From JBCBKP01 sp038521625 (lineage in GTDB: Bacteria; Planctomycetota; Phycisphaerae; Phycisphaerales; UBA1924), in NCBI GenBank assembly GCA_038521625.1, contig JBCBKP010000005.1, positions 62,001 to 126,000 on the forward strand: a stretch of 64,000 nucleotides of DNA, written 5' to 3'. Both the position numbers and the translations under genes were made by a program. Positions 8,654-17,074 of this stretch are shown here, piece by piece. The notes under the pieces were generated by a model, which saw nothing but the letters and a program-made list of their open reading frames with translations, was not told the DNA's origin and made no database searches. The first letter of the stretch is position 1; each line of letters opens with the position of its first letter.

Positions 8654-9418
8654 GTGCGGATCAACGTCCTCACCACCTTCCCCGAACTCTTCGAGACCAA
8701 CGCGCCCGGCGTGCTCGGCGTCTCGATCCCCAAGCGCGCCATCGACGCGGGCGCGCTCTCGGTCCACGCGACCAACATCCGCGACTTCGCCGACAACAAG
8801 CACGACAAGACCGACGACCGCCCCTTCGGCGGCGGCCCCGGCATGGTCATGATGTGCCAGCCGCTCTGGGACGCCGCGATGCACGCCGAATCGCAGGCGC
8901 CCGAGCGCCCGCGCCGCATCCTGCTCACGCCGCAGGGCGTCCCGCTCAACCAGCAGCTGGTCTCCGAGCTCGCAGCCGAGCCCGGCCTGCTTCTGATCTG
9001 CGGCCACTACGAGGGCATCGACGAGCGCGTCATCGAGCGGCTCGACCCGCTCGAGGTCAGCCTCGGTGACTACGTCGTCAGCGCCGGCGAGCTCGCCGCG
9101 CTCGTCCTCATCGACGCCATCGCCCGGCTCCTGCCCGGCGTGCTCGGCGACGACGCATCCGCGGCCCAGGACAGCTTCGCCGGCGTCCCGACCACCGATC
9201 CCAACGGCGATCCGCTCCCGCCGAAGCTCGCCCAGAAGCTGGGGATCCCCCCCGCCGCGCGCCTCCTGGACTGCCCCCACTACACCCGACCGCGCGTCTG
9301 GGAGGGCATCGAGGCGCCCGAGATCCTCTTCAGCGGCGACCACCAGAAGGTCGCCGAGTGGCGCCTCCGCCAGATGCTCGAACGCACCGAACAACGCCGC
9401 CCCGACCTGCTCCGCTAG
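8654..9418 (+). CDS. trmD: tRNA (guanine(37)-N1)-methyltransferase
   Basis: Methylates G37 of tRNAs reading CNN/CGN codons with S-adenosylmethionine, preventing frameshifts. At 254 residues it has normal length. SPOUT-family signatures are present: MRINVLTTFPELFE at the start, DDRPFGGGPGMVM (about 56-68), LLICGHYEGIDERV with the trefoil-knot SAM loop (about 115-128) and SLGDYVVSAGELAALVLID (about 136-154). The late stretch LDCPHYTRPRVWEG is also typical. The start is GTG. It lies 24 nt after rpsP, which points to shared transcription. Confidence 0.97.
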   Translation: MRINVLTTFPELFETNAPGVLGVSIPKRAIDAGALSVHATNIRDFADNKHDKTDDRPFGGGPGMVMMCQPLWDAAMHAESQAPERPRRILLTPQGVPLNQQLVSELAAEPGLLLICGHYEGIDERVIERLDPLEVSLGDYVVSAGELAALVLIDAIARLLPGVLGDDASAAQDSFAGVPTTDPNGDPLPPKLAQKLGIPPAARLLDCPHYTRPRVWEGIEAPEILFSGDHQKVAEWRLRQMLERTEQRRPDLLR

Positions 9419-9547
9419 CTCATCGAAGCCGCTGGCGGATCGATCCGGATCCGAGGCCGCCCGCCGGATTCGCTCCGGCGCGGCCGCGAAGAAGCGAGTG
9501 TGCGCCCGGAGGGCGCGACGGAGCGATCAAGCCGGTGCTTCCACTGG

Positions 9548-9553
9548 TACGCT
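9548..9553 (+). promoter_or_regulatory. -10-like element TACGCT, 7 nt from the start at 9561
   Basis: TACGCT is followed by GCCGGCC and then the ATG. No Shine-Dalgarno sequence is present, so a leaderless transcript is predicted. Confidence 0.5.
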
Positions 9554-9560
9554 GCCGGCC

Positions 9561-11006
9561 ATGCTCTGGCTCGGCCTCACGCTCCTGCTGGCCTCGTTCC
9601 TCGCCGCATCCATCGCCTGGCGGGGCCGGCGCATCGACGACCACCCCGTCTGCCCCAAGTGCGGCTTCGATCTCCACGGCATCTACCCCGGCGCCGGCTC
9701 CGACCCGATCACCTGCCCCGAGTGCGGGCGCGCGCTCTCGGACAGCACGGTCCGCACCGGCAACCGCCGCAAACGCAGCAAGCTCCTCGCCGGCGCCTCG
9801 GCCGGTCTCGTCGCCTCGCTGCTGCTGCTCACGTTCGTCCTCGCGTCCTCGCAGACCAACTGGAACAGGTTCAAGCCGACCTGGTGGCTCTTCTTCGAGA
9901 TCGAATCGCTCGGCGGCGACGTCGCCACCGCGGCCGCCGAAGAGCTCCACGACCGCGTCGTCGCGCAGCAGATCACCGGCCGCCCGGTCGCCCGGCTCGA
10001 GCAGCTCGCCTTCGACCGCCGCCTGGCCGTCACCGACCCGATGCGGGTCGATCCGATCTGGGCGACGATCGCCGCCGACGCCGTCGCCAGCACGCGCGCG
10101 ACACCCGAGCAGATGGTCGCCTACGCCGAGGTCCTCCTCGGCGATCCCAGGACGCCCATCCGCGATACCTATCTCGACGGCGAGACACTCGCCGTCCCAC
10201 GCCCATGGTTGAGCGACCGGACGACGCGCGCCGAGACGAGCTACTCGACCATGCGGCTGCTCTCGCTTGAGGTCGACGGCGTGCCGATCGAGTTCGGCGA
10301 GGGGTTCCTCGTGACGCACGCCCAGTCGTCCGGCTCCCGCGCGAGCTCCTGGCGCAACTCGAACGGCGTTCAGATGCCGACCGCGGACCTCGCCGCCGGC
10401 AAGCACCGGATCCGGACCGTATGGGATGTCGTCGCCGAGCCGCGCGCCGGGGGCGGCGGCGTCTCCAGCGGGCCGCCGATCGACCCTGGCCCCGGACGCC
10501 TCCAGCGCGAGGTCGTCGTCGAGTACGAGGTCGCGGTCGTCGATTCGATCGCGAGCGCGATCGAAATGGTCACCCGGGACGACGGCTTCACCCGGCCGAC
10601 CATCCGGGTCGAAGAGCCGAGCTTCCCGCCCAGACCCAGGAACATCCCCGAGGGCGCCATCCTGGTCCGCGTCATGCTCGGCTACGAGGGCCTCGAGGGC
10701 CCGCCGGACGCCTCCGTCCCCAAGATCAGCGGGTACATCCGACTCGCCGACGGCGTCCCGGGCGCCCTGCACGGCTACCGCGTCGGACAGCCACCCGAGA
10801 CCATGCTCCCGCCGGCGCCATCGGCCCACCTGGTCACGATGATCTACGAGCCCGACGGCCAGCCCCCGGAGACCATCGATCTCGTCCTCGAACCCGACCC
10901 CGAGCGGCTCCTGCGGAACAGCAGCTTCCGCAGCATCTGGGCCGAGCCGATCTCGATCCCGAACGTGCCCCTGCCCTCACCGGAAGCCGAAGGCGAAGCC
11001 CCCTGA
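9561..11006 (+). CDS. Membrane protein with N-terminal zinc ribbon, unknown function
   Basis: A 481-residue protein. An N-terminal membrane segment (LWLGLTLLLASFLAASIAW) is followed by a two-knuckle zinc ribbon, CPKCGFDL (about 32-39) and CPECGRAL (about 52-59). A second membrane segment follows (LLAGASAGLVASLLLLTFV, about 73-95), and then a long domain, probably outside the membrane, without motifs I know. Planctomycetes encode many small proteins with this 'CPxCGxDL...CPxCG' head. It is inserted between trmD and rplS but has its own TACGCT promoter 7 nt before the ATG, so it may be transcribed separately. Confidence 0.72.
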   Translation: MLWLGLTLLLASFLAASIAWRGRRIDDHPVCPKCGFDLHGIYPGAGSDPITCPECGRALSDSTVRTGNRRKRSKLLAGASAGLVASLLLLTFVLASSQTNWNRFKPTWWLFFEIESLGGDVATAAAEELHDRVVAQQITGRPVARLEQLAFDRRLAVTDPMRVDPIWATIAADAVASTRATPEQMVAYAEVLLGDPRTPIRDTYLDGETLAVPRPWLSDRTTRAETSYSTMRLLSLEVDGVPIEFGEGFLVTHAQSSGSRASSWRNSNGVQMPTADLAAGKHRIRTVWDVVAEPRAGGGGVSSGPPIDPGPGRLQREVVVEYEVAVVDSIASAIEMVTRDDGFTRPTIRVEEPSFPPRPRNIPEGAILVRVMLGYEGLEGPPDASVPKISGYIRLADGVPGALHGYRVGQPPETMLPPAPSAHLVTMIYEPDGQPPETIDLVLEPDPERLLRNSSFRSIWAEPISIPNVPLPSPEAEGEAP

Positions 11007-11047
11007 CCCGCCGCGACCGAACAGTCGCCGCCCGGATCTGCCCCGCC

Positions 11048-11053
11048 TATCGT
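11048..11053 (+). promoter_or_regulatory. -10-like element TATCGT for rplS
   Basis: It lies in CGCCTATCGTT, an 11-mer that also occurs in the rpsA promoter on the minus strand (41088-41093). The leader would be about 45-50 nt. Confidence 0.4.
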
Positions 11054-11102
11054 TGAGGCCCGCCGGATCGAGCCAACCGGCGGCACCGACGGAGACAGGC
11101 CG

Positions 11103-11495
11103 ATGGGCACCCAGCAGATCATCGATTCGATCAACGAGTCCGTCCTCAAGACGGACCTCCCCCGCTTCGACATCGGCGACACGATCAACGTCCACGTCCG
11201 CATCGTCGAGGGCGAACGCGAACGCGTCCAGGTCTTCTCAGGCGTGCTCATCAGCCGCAAGGGCCGCGGCATCAACGAGATGATCACCGTCCGCCGCATC
11301 GTCGACAACATCGGCGTCGAGCGCACCTGGCCGCTCAACAGCCCGCTGATCGCCAAGTTCGAGGTCGTCCGCCGCGGCGACGCCCGACGCGCAAAGCTCT
11401 ACTTCCTTCGCGACCGCGTCGGCAAGAGCCGCCGCCTCCGCGACCGCCGCCGCGCCATGCAGCACGTCGAGGGCATGGAAACCATCCAGAAGTAA
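11103..11495 (+). CDS. rplS: 50S ribosomal protein L19
   Basis: A large-subunit ribosomal protein at the 30S-50S interface. It has 130 residues, slightly longer than the usual about 115 because of a C-terminal RRAMQHVEGMETIQK tail. L19 signatures are clear: FDIGDTINVHVRIVEGERER, QVFSGVLISRKGRGINEMIT, FTV-like VRRIVDNIGVERTWPLNSPL, and RRGDARRAKLYFLRDRVGK. The ATG is preceded by GGAGACAGGCCG. It is the last gene of the cluster and is followed by a terminator hairpin at 11548-11588. Confidence 0.97.
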   Translation: MGTQQIIDSINESVLKTDLPRFDIGDTINVHVRIVEGERERVQVFSGVLISRKGRGINEMITVRRIVDNIGVERTWPLNSPLIAKFEVVRRGDARRAKLYFLRDRVGKSRRLRDRRRAMQHVEGMETIQK

Positions 11496-11547
11496 GACCC
11501 GACGTCGCCGGCCCGCGCCGGCGAACTCTCGAGACAACCCAAAAACG

Positions 11548-11588
11548 AACGCGGCCGCGAGGGTCTCCCCCCGCGGCCGTTTGCTTTC
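11548..11588 (+). terminator. Rho-independent terminator after rplS
   Basis: CGGCCGCG (11552-11559) and CGCGGCCG (11572-11579) form a GC stem. An A-rich run lies upstream and TTTGCTTTCGT downstream. Confidence 0.75.
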
Positions 11589-11620
11589 GTCAACTCAGCG
11601 ACCGTTCGGCCGCTATCGGA

Positions 11621-11902
11621 TCACTCGCTGCACACCGGGCAGACGAGCCCCTCGGGGCACGTGTGCGCCGGCTCCGGCGCCGCCGGGGCCTCGCCGGCCT
11701 CGCAGCAGCCGCCCGCGTCGCAGCAGCAATCCTCGCAGTTGCAGGGGCCGCCGTCGCAGCAGACGCAGCCGGCATCGCAGCCGCCGCAGCAGCCCTCGTC
11801 GGCCGTCAGGGCCTGCGAACCGCCGCCCATCGCGGCGAGCGCGATCCCGGAGATCGCCCCGAGCGCGATCCCCGCAATGCTGGCAATGAGCTTGTTGCTC
11901 AT
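11621..11902 (-). CDS. Small exported Cys-rich protein, probable metal binding
   Basis: A 93-residue protein. A hydrophobic N-terminus (MSNKLIASIAGIALGAISGI) acts as signal peptide or membrane anchor. After ALTADEG come 17 cysteines in about 60 residues, in CC, CxC and CxxC pairs: GCCGGCDAGCVCC, CNCEDCCCDAGGCC, and a final CPEGLVCPVC. This density suggests binding of zinc, copper or iron-sulfur, or a disulfide mesh. I know no named family. GAAGGAG precedes the ATG. It lies 60 nt downstream of another Cys-rich gene in the same direction, so the two probably form one unit. Confidence 0.7.
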   Translation of the reverse strand: MSNKLIASIAGIALGAISGIALAAMGGGSQALTADEGCCGGCDAGCVCCDGGPCNCEDCCCDAGGCCEAGEAPAAPEPAHTCPEGLVCPVCSE

Positions 11903-11962
11903 GAGATTTCTCCTTCGTGTGATTCTGTCAAAGTCAGTGAAAGACGTTGAGATCGAGAAGAG

Positions 11963-12415
11963 TCATACGAGCTTGGGAGGCGGAGCCGGGGTATCGAGCG
12001 CGACCGACCGGCACGATTCCATCACGAGCTCGAACCCGACCGCGGGGGTCGGCGATTCCAGCAGCATGCTCGGCACCGTGAGCGCCGTCGCTAGCCGCGG
12101 CCAGAACACGCAGCAGCACGGGCCATCGCTCGGGCACCCGTCGTCCGACGGGCAGTGGCCCGGCGCGATCGGCCCCCGCTCGACCTCATTCTCGACATCG
12201 TCGAGGGGCACCGGAGCGACCGGCTCGGTCGACATCGGGCACCCGCCGCAGCCGACCGCCGCGACCGTGTGCGACGTCAACGCCGACCCGGAGCCGCACG
12301 CCATCTCGACGACGTCCATCGAGCACACCGGCTCGCCGGACCGCAGGATCGCGAACGGCGACAGCAGCATCGCCGCGACCAGCCAGACCGAGATGACCCG
12401 TTCCGCGAAGCCCAT
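11963..12415 (-). CDS. Exported Cys-containing protein of unknown function
   Basis: A 150-residue protein with an N-terminal signal or membrane segment (MGFAERVISVWLVAAMLLSP). The rest holds ten cysteines grouped as EMACGSG, GCGGCPMS, CPSDDGCPSDGPCCCVFWP and a single late ESC. The spacing suggests metal coordination or disulfides, but no family is recognised. It is upstream of, and co-directional with, the Cys-rich gene at 11621-11902. Both are likely envelope proteins acting together, perhaps in metal handling, which is inference. Confidence 0.6.
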   Translation of the reverse strand: MGFAERVISVWLVAAMLLSPFAILRSGEPVCSMDVVEMACGSGSALTSHTVAAVGCGGCPMSTEPVAPVPLDDVENEVERGPIAPGHCPSDDGCPSDGPCCCVFWPRLATALTVPSMLLESPTPAVGFELVMESCRSVALDTPAPPPKLV

Positions 12416-12483
12416 CGATCACCAGAGTATCGGCCGATGCCCGGATCCGTTCAAGCAATACCCGAAGACCGTAAAAAAACCGA

Positions 12484-13605
12484 TCAGCCCCGCTCGTACA
12501 GGAACGCGCACTTCAGCGTGTGCGCCCCGCTCGAATCGGCGGCCGTGAAGGTCGGTCCCTCGTACATCGTCGCCGAGCCGTACGCCCCGTCCTTCCGCAG
12601 CGCGTAGAGCGAAAGGCTGAAGTTCGGCCGCCCGCGCGAATCCCGCAGCCGCTTCTGCTTCACCGAGCGGTCCGAGACCTTCTTCAGCACGTTCAGGCAG
12701 GCCTCGGTCGGTCCGAAGCCCTTCTCCATCTCCTGCACGATCGAGAACGCCCCGCACGACTGGATCACGCTCTCGCCGCGACCCGTGCAGCCCGCCGAGC
12801 CGACCTCGTTGTCCGTGTAGCAGCCCGCGCCGATGATCGGCGAGTCGCCCACCCGCCCCGGGATCTTGTAGCTCAGCCCGCTCGTCGTCGTGCACCCGGC
12901 CAGATCGCCGCGATCGTCCACGCCCGAGCAGTGGATCGTCCCGGTCGTGTACATCACCTCGCCCGGATCGATCTCCGCCCCCGCCGCGATGATCTCCCGA
13001 CCGTCCGGCGTCCAGTCCGACTGATCGACGTCCAGCCAGTCGTCGTTCGGCGAGAGGTTCCGCTTCCACCGCAGCCAGATCTCCCGCGCCCGCTCGGTCA
13101 GCAGGTTCTGCTCCGGGAACCCGTGCGCCCGCGCGAAGTCCAGCGCGCCGGCGCCCACGAGCATCACGTGGTCGGTCGTCTGTAGCACCTTCAGCGCCAC
13201 CTGCGCCGGGTGCAGGATGTTCTCCAGCGCCGCCACCGAGCCCGCCTTGTGCAGCGGCCCGTGCATCACGCACGCGTCCAGCTGCACCACGCCCCGCTCG
13301 TTCGGGAGCCCGCCGAGCCCCACCGTCAGGTCGTTCGGGTCCGCCTCGACGATCCCGACGCCCTCGACGATCGCGACCGCCGGGTCGGCGCCCATCATGA
13401 TCCGCTCGCGCGCCCTCGTCACGGTTCGCAGCCCGTTCCCCGACGACACGCACGCCACGCCGCGGTGCGCGTCCCCGTCCGACTCCCGCGCACGCCGCGG
13501 CTGCGACGCACCCGCGCGGCTCAGAACAGAAGCGGTCGCCAGCCCGCCCGCGGCGACGCCCAGGCTGGCGAGGAACGAACGACGGTCGAGGTTGCTGGAA
13601 GTCAT
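12484..13605 (-). CDS. N(4)-(beta-N-acetylglucosaminyl)-L-asparaginase (glycosylasparaginase), Tat-exported
   Basis: An N-terminal nucleophile hydrolase of family T2 that cleaves the GlcNAc-Asn bond of glycopeptides. It has 373 residues. It opens with a twin-arginine signal, DRRSFLASLGVAAGG, so it is exported folded. The precursor self-cleaves before Thr223 in YTTGTIHCSGVDDRG, making alpha and beta chains. Substrate residues Arg251 and Asp254 lie in GRVGDSPIIGAG, and the later GCTGRGE stretch is typical. TAGTCT ends 6 nt before the ATG, predicting a leaderless mRNA divergent from the MDR gene at 13659. Confidence 0.9.
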   Translation of the reverse strand: MTSSNLDRRSFLASLGVAAGGLATASVLSRAGASQPRRARESDGDAHRGVACVSSGNGLRTVTRARERIMMGADPAVAIVEGVGIVEADPNDLTVGLGGLPNERGVVQLDACVMHGPLHKAGSVAALENILHPAQVALKVLQTTDHVMLVGAGALDFARAHGFPEQNLLTERAREIWLRWKRNLSPNDDWLDVDQSDWTPDGREIIAAGAEIDPGEVMYTTGTIHCSGVDDRGDLAGCTTTSGLSYKIPGRVGDSPIIGAGCYTDNEVGSAGCTGRGESVIQSCGAFSIVQEMEKGFGPTEACLNVLKKVSDRSVKQKRLRDSRGRPNFSLSLYALRKDGAYGSATMYEGPTFTAADSSGAHTLKCAFLYERG

Positions 13606-13611
13606 CCGGCC

Positions 13612-13617
13612 AGACTA
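13612..13617 (-). promoter_or_regulatory. -10-like element TAGTCT, 6 nt from the glycosylasparaginase start
   Basis: On the minus strand TAGTCT is followed by GGCCGG and then the ATG at 13605. There is no ribosome site. It is back-to-back with TACGCT on the other strand. Confidence 0.5.
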
Positions 13618-13646
13618 ACGAACCGCCCCGCCGGTGCCAACGCCCG

Positions 13647-13652
13647 TACGCT
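13647..13652 (+). promoter_or_regulatory. -10-like element TACGCT, 6 nt from the MDR gene start
   Basis: TACGCT is followed by GCCGCC and the ATG at 13659. A leaderless transcript is predicted. Confidence 0.5.
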
Positions 13653-13658
13653 GCCGCC

Positions 13659-14708
13659 ATGCGAGCCGCCGTCATCACGCAGCAGGGCGACCCCGTCGCG
13701 CCGAACATCGAGCTCAAGAACGACTTCCCCGATCCGCCCGCGCCCCCGCCCGGCCACGCCGTCGTCAAGACCCTCTGCAGCGCCCTCAACCACCTCGACC
13801 TCTGGGTCGGCAAGGGCGTCCCCGGCCTCGCGCTCGACTACCCCCGCGTCGGCGGCTGCGACGCCTGCGGCGAGGTCGAAGCCGTCGGCGACGGCGTCGA
13901 CAGCGCCTGGGTCGGCCGTCGCGTCATCCTCAACGCCGCCGTGCCGGTCGCGCCGCGAGAGCACCCGGACAACCCGCCCCACTCCTCGCTCGCGCCCGAC
14001 TACCGGCTCATCGGCGAGCACGACAGCCCCGGCACCCACGCCGAGCGCTTCACCGCGCCGGTCGCGCAGCTCGCCGCGATACCCGGATCAATCGACCCGA
14101 CCGAGGCCGCCGCCTTCGGCCTGACCGCGCTCACCGCGTACAGCATGATGGTCGGCAAGGCCGGCCTGCGACCCGGCCAGTCCGTGCTCATCACCGGCAT
14201 CGGCGGCGGCGTCGCGACCGCGGCCCTCGCCATCGCCCGCCACCTCGGCTGCCCGGTCTGCGTCACCAGCCGACACCGCCACAAGCTCGACCGCGCGATC
14301 GACCTCGGCGCCGACCACGCCGTGCTCGACGAGGGCCAGGACTGGTCGCGAGACGTCCGCGCCTGGACCGGCAAACGCGGCGTCGACCTCGCCGTCGACT
14401 CAGTCGGCAAGGCCACGCATCTCTGGTGCATCAAGAGCCTCGCCCGCGGCGGCGCCTACGTCACGCCCGGATGCACGACCGGGCCCGACGCGACGACGGA
14501 TCTCGCCCGCGTCTTCTGGAACCAGCTCCGCATCCTCGGCTCGACCATGGGCACGCCCGCCGAGTTCCGCGAGGTCGCGGCGCTGCTCTCCAGCGGCGCC
14601 CTCCGCCCGGTCGTCGATTCCGTCGTGCCCGCCGACCAAGCCAAAGACCAGCACGCCCGGCTGGAGGCGGGCGCACAGTTCGGGAAGCTCGTCATCGACT
14701 GGCGCTGA
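13659..14708 (+). CDS. Medium-chain dehydrogenase/reductase (quinone-oxidoreductase-like, NADPH-binding)
   Basis: A 349-residue MDR-superfamily oxidoreductase, cytoplasmic. The N-terminal GroES-like domain starts MRAAVITQQGDP and carries ALNHLDLWVGKGVPG and GGCDACGEVEAVGDGV (about 66-81). The nucleotide-binding domain has ITGIGGGVATAALAIARHLG (about 172-191), which has the glycine pattern for NADPH. The C-x-x-C-x-x-C structural zinc cluster of alcohol dehydrogenases is not seen, so a zinc-independent quinone- or enoyl-reductase role is more likely. The substrate cannot be told. Confidence 0.85.
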   Translation: MRAAVITQQGDPVAPNIELKNDFPDPPAPPPGHAVVKTLCSALNHLDLWVGKGVPGLALDYPRVGGCDACGEVEAVGDGVDSAWVGRRVILNAAVPVAPREHPDNPPHSSLAPDYRLIGEHDSPGTHAERFTAPVAQLAAIPGSIDPTEAAAFGLTALTAYSMMVGKAGLRPGQSVLITGIGGGVATAALAIARHLGCPVCVTSRHRHKLDRAIDLGADHAVLDEGQDWSRDVRAWTGKRGVDLAVDSVGKATHLWCIKSLARGGAYVTPGCTTGPDATTDLARVFWNQLRILGSTMGTPAEFREVAALLSSGALRPVVDSVVPADQAKDQHARLEAGAQFGKLVIDWR

Positions 14709-14737
14709 CCCCGCGGCCGCCCCCGGACGGTCCCTCT

Positions 14738-14755
14738 CGCCGCCGGAGGGCGGCG
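14738..14755. terminator. Hairpin between convergent MDR and glutamine synthetase genes
   Basis: CGCCGCC and GGCGGCG form a perfect 7-bp stem with a GGAG loop in the 54-nt gap. It has no clean U-run, but its position suits both strands. Confidence 0.5.
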
Positions 14756-14762
14756 TCTCCAA

Positions 14763-16934
14763 CTAGCGAATGAACAGCATGTCGCGGTACTTCGGCATCG
14801 GCCAGAGGTCGTCCGCGACGATCCGCTCCGCCTCGTCCGAGGCCTCGCGCGCCGCGTCCATCGCCTCCTTGACCGCCGTCGCCGACTCCGCCAGGTGATC
14901 CGCGTCGAGCGCCTCGGTCGCGATCTTGACGCGCGTCACGCCGTCCTCGAGCTTCCCGAGCACCGCGTCGAGCTTGGTGATCCGGTGCCCCAGCGACTGG
15001 CTCGGGTGGCCCGACTGCGAGCACGCCGCCGACGCACCGCCCGCGAAGTTCAGCGCCCGCACCACCGCCGGGATCACGCCGGTCTCGAGCATCGCCGTCA
15101 GCGTCTCGGCCTCGATGCCGAGCATCGTGATGTATTGCTCGGCGTAGGTCTCGTAGCGCGAGCGGACCTCGGCCTCGCTCAGGACCTTGAAGTCACCGAA
15201 GACCTTGATCGCGCGGTCGCTGACGAGCTCCGGAAGCGCCGCCGGCGTGTCCTTCAGATTCGGCAGCCCGCGCTTCTCGGCCTCCGCGTGCCACTCCTCG
15301 CTGTAGTTGTCGCCGCCGAAGACCACCTTGCGGTGCTCGCCGATGATCTCCTTCAGGACCGACTCGGCGTTCTGCGCCACCGCCTTCGGATCGCCGTTGC
15401 CGCCGACCTCGGCCTCGAGCCGGTCCGCGATGAACCTCAGCGAGTCCGCCATGATCGTGTTCATGATCGTGACCGGCCACGAGACGTTGATCGTCGAGCC
15501 CGAGGCACGCAGCTCGAACTTGTTGCCGGTGAACGCGAACGGGCTCGTCCGGTTCCGGTCGCCCGAGTGACGGGGCAGGTCCGGCAGCGTCCGGGCGCCC
15601 AGGTCCATCTTGCCGCCCGACTTGGTCTCGTGCAGGTCGCCCCTGGCGATCTGATCGACCAGATCCTCGAGCATGTCGCCCAGGAAGATCGAGAGGATCG
15701 CCGGCGGGGCCTCGTTGGCGCCGAGCCTGTGGTCGTTGCCGATCGAAGCGATCGACGCCCGCAGCAGGCCGGCGTTCAGATCCAGCGCCCGGATGACCGC
15801 GCACAGGAACGTCAGGAACTGCAGGTTCGTGTGCGTCTCGTCCTTCGGGTCGAGCAGGTTCACGCCCGTGTTGGTCGCCAGCGACCAATTCACGTGCTTG
15901 CCAGAACCGTTCACGCCCGCGAACGGCTTCTCGTGCAGCAGACACGCCAGGCCGAACTTCGGCGCCGTCTCACGCAGCACCTTCATGATCAGCTGCTGGT
16001 GGTCCGCCGCGACGTTCGCCGTCTCGAACAGCGGCGCGATCTCGTACTGGCCCGGCGCCACCTCGTTGTGCCGCGTCTGCAGCGGCACGCCCATGCGGTA
16101 CAGCGACCGCTCGACTTCGACGAGGTAGCTGCCGACCCGGTCCGGGATCGCGTTGAAGTAGTGATCGCTCAGCTGCTGGTGCTTCTCCGGCGCACGCCCG
16201 ATGATCGTCCGGCCGCACTGCAGGATGTCCGGGCGCTGGAACCGGAACGCCCGGTCGATCAGGAAGAACTCCTGCTCGGCCCCGCAGGTCGCGAACACGC
16301 GGTCCACGCCCGCGTCGGTCCCGAAGATCTTGAGGACCCGGATCGCCTGCTCGCTCACCGCGTCCATCGAACGCAGCAGCGGCGTCTTCTTGTCCAGCGC
16401 CTCGCCCGTGTACGAGACGAACGCCGTCGGGATGCACAGGGTCACCGCGTCGGTGCCGCGGCTGACGAACGCCGGGCTCGTCGGGTCCCACGCCGTGTAC
16501 CCGCGCGCCTCGAACGTCTGGCGGACGCCGCCCGACGGGAAGCTCGAAGCGTCCGGCTCGCCCTGCACCAAGGCGTCGCCGCTGAACGCCGTCAGCGCGC
16601 CGCCCGTCCCGTCCGGCGAGAGGAACGAGTCATGCTTCTCCGCCGTCTCGCCCGTCATCGGCTGGAACCAGTGCGTGTAGTGCGTCGCGCCACGCTCCAG
16701 CGCCCAGTCCTTCATCGCGCTCGCCACGCTCTGCGCCACCGCCGGGTCCAGCCGGGCGCCCGAGATCATCGTCTGGCGGACGGCAGAGAAGACCTCCTTC
16801 GGCAGACGCTCGCGCATCACGCGCTCCGTGAACGCGTCCTCGCCGAAGATCGCGGTCGGGTCCGCGCTCGTCTGGGTCGCCCCGCTCTGGTGGAAGCGGG
16901 CGACGGTCTCGATCACGGTCTCACGCAGCGTCAT
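14763..16934 (-). CDS. glnN: Type III glutamine synthetase
   Basis: Makes glutamine from glutamate, ammonia and ATP. At 723 residues it has the size of the GSIII class and is much longer than GSI (about 470). Type III signatures are seen: [23 protein letters not shown] (about 90-112) with the conserved [33 protein letters not shown] (ATP and metal site), [13 protein letters not shown], and [17 protein letters not shown]. It opens the nitrogen theme shared with the glutamate dehydrogenase at 41298. The start at 16934 has TTGGAGGAG just upstream. A longer form from 16958 lacks this. TATTCT at 17040-17035 is a likely -10. Confidence 0.95.
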   Translation of the reverse strand: MTLRETVIETVARFHQSGATQTSADPTAIFGEDAFTERVMRERLPKEVFSAVRQTMISGARLDPAVAQSVASAMKDWALERGATHYTHWFQPMTGETAEKHDSFLSPDGTGGALTAFSGDALVQGEPDASSFPSGGVRQTFEARGYTAWDPTSPAFVSRGTDAVTLCIPTAFVSYTGEALDKKTPLLRSMDAVSEQAIRVLKIFGTDAGVDRVFATCGAEQEFFLIDRAFRFQRPDILQCGRTIIGRAPEKHQQLSDHYFNAIPDRVGSYLVEVERSLYRMGVPLQTRHNEVAPGQYEIAPLFETANVAADHQQLIMKVLRETAPKFGLACLLHEKPFAGVNGSGKHVNWSLATNTGVNLLDPKDETHTNLQFLTFLCAVIRALDLNAGLLRASIASIGNDHRLGANEAPPAILSIFLGDMLEDLVDQIARGDLHETKSGGKMDLGARTLPDLPRHSGDRNRTSPFAFTGNKFELRASGSTINVSWPVTIMNTIMADSLRFIADRLEAEVGGNGDPKAVAQNAESVLKEIIGEHRKVVFGGDNYSEEWHAEAEKRGLPNLKDTPAALPELVSDRAIKVFGDFKVLSEAEVRSRYETYAEQYITMLGIEAETLTAMLETGVIPAVVRALNFAGGASAACSQSGHPSQSLGHRITKLDAVLGKLEDGVTRVKIATEALDADHLAESATAVKEAMDAAREASDEAERIVADDLWPMPKYRDMLFIR

Positions 16935-17034
16935 TCGGGCTCCTCCAATGCAACTCAAGATCTCACCCCGGCAAGGCCGAACACGGCTCGGCCCGCCAGA
17001 AGCGACATCGTCGGCGAGGACTCACGGAAAGATC

Positions 17035-17040
17035 AGAATA
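17035..17040 (-). promoter_or_regulatory. -10-like element TATTCT for glutamine synthetase III
   Basis: On the minus strand TATTCT lies about 100 nt before the ATG at 16934, giving a leader of roughly 95 nt. A small GGGC/GCCC hairpin just upstream (about 17055-17067) could end the preceding operon. Confidence 0.35.
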
Positions 17041-17074
17041 GCGCGACAATCGGTCGGGCGCAGCCCGCCCTCCC

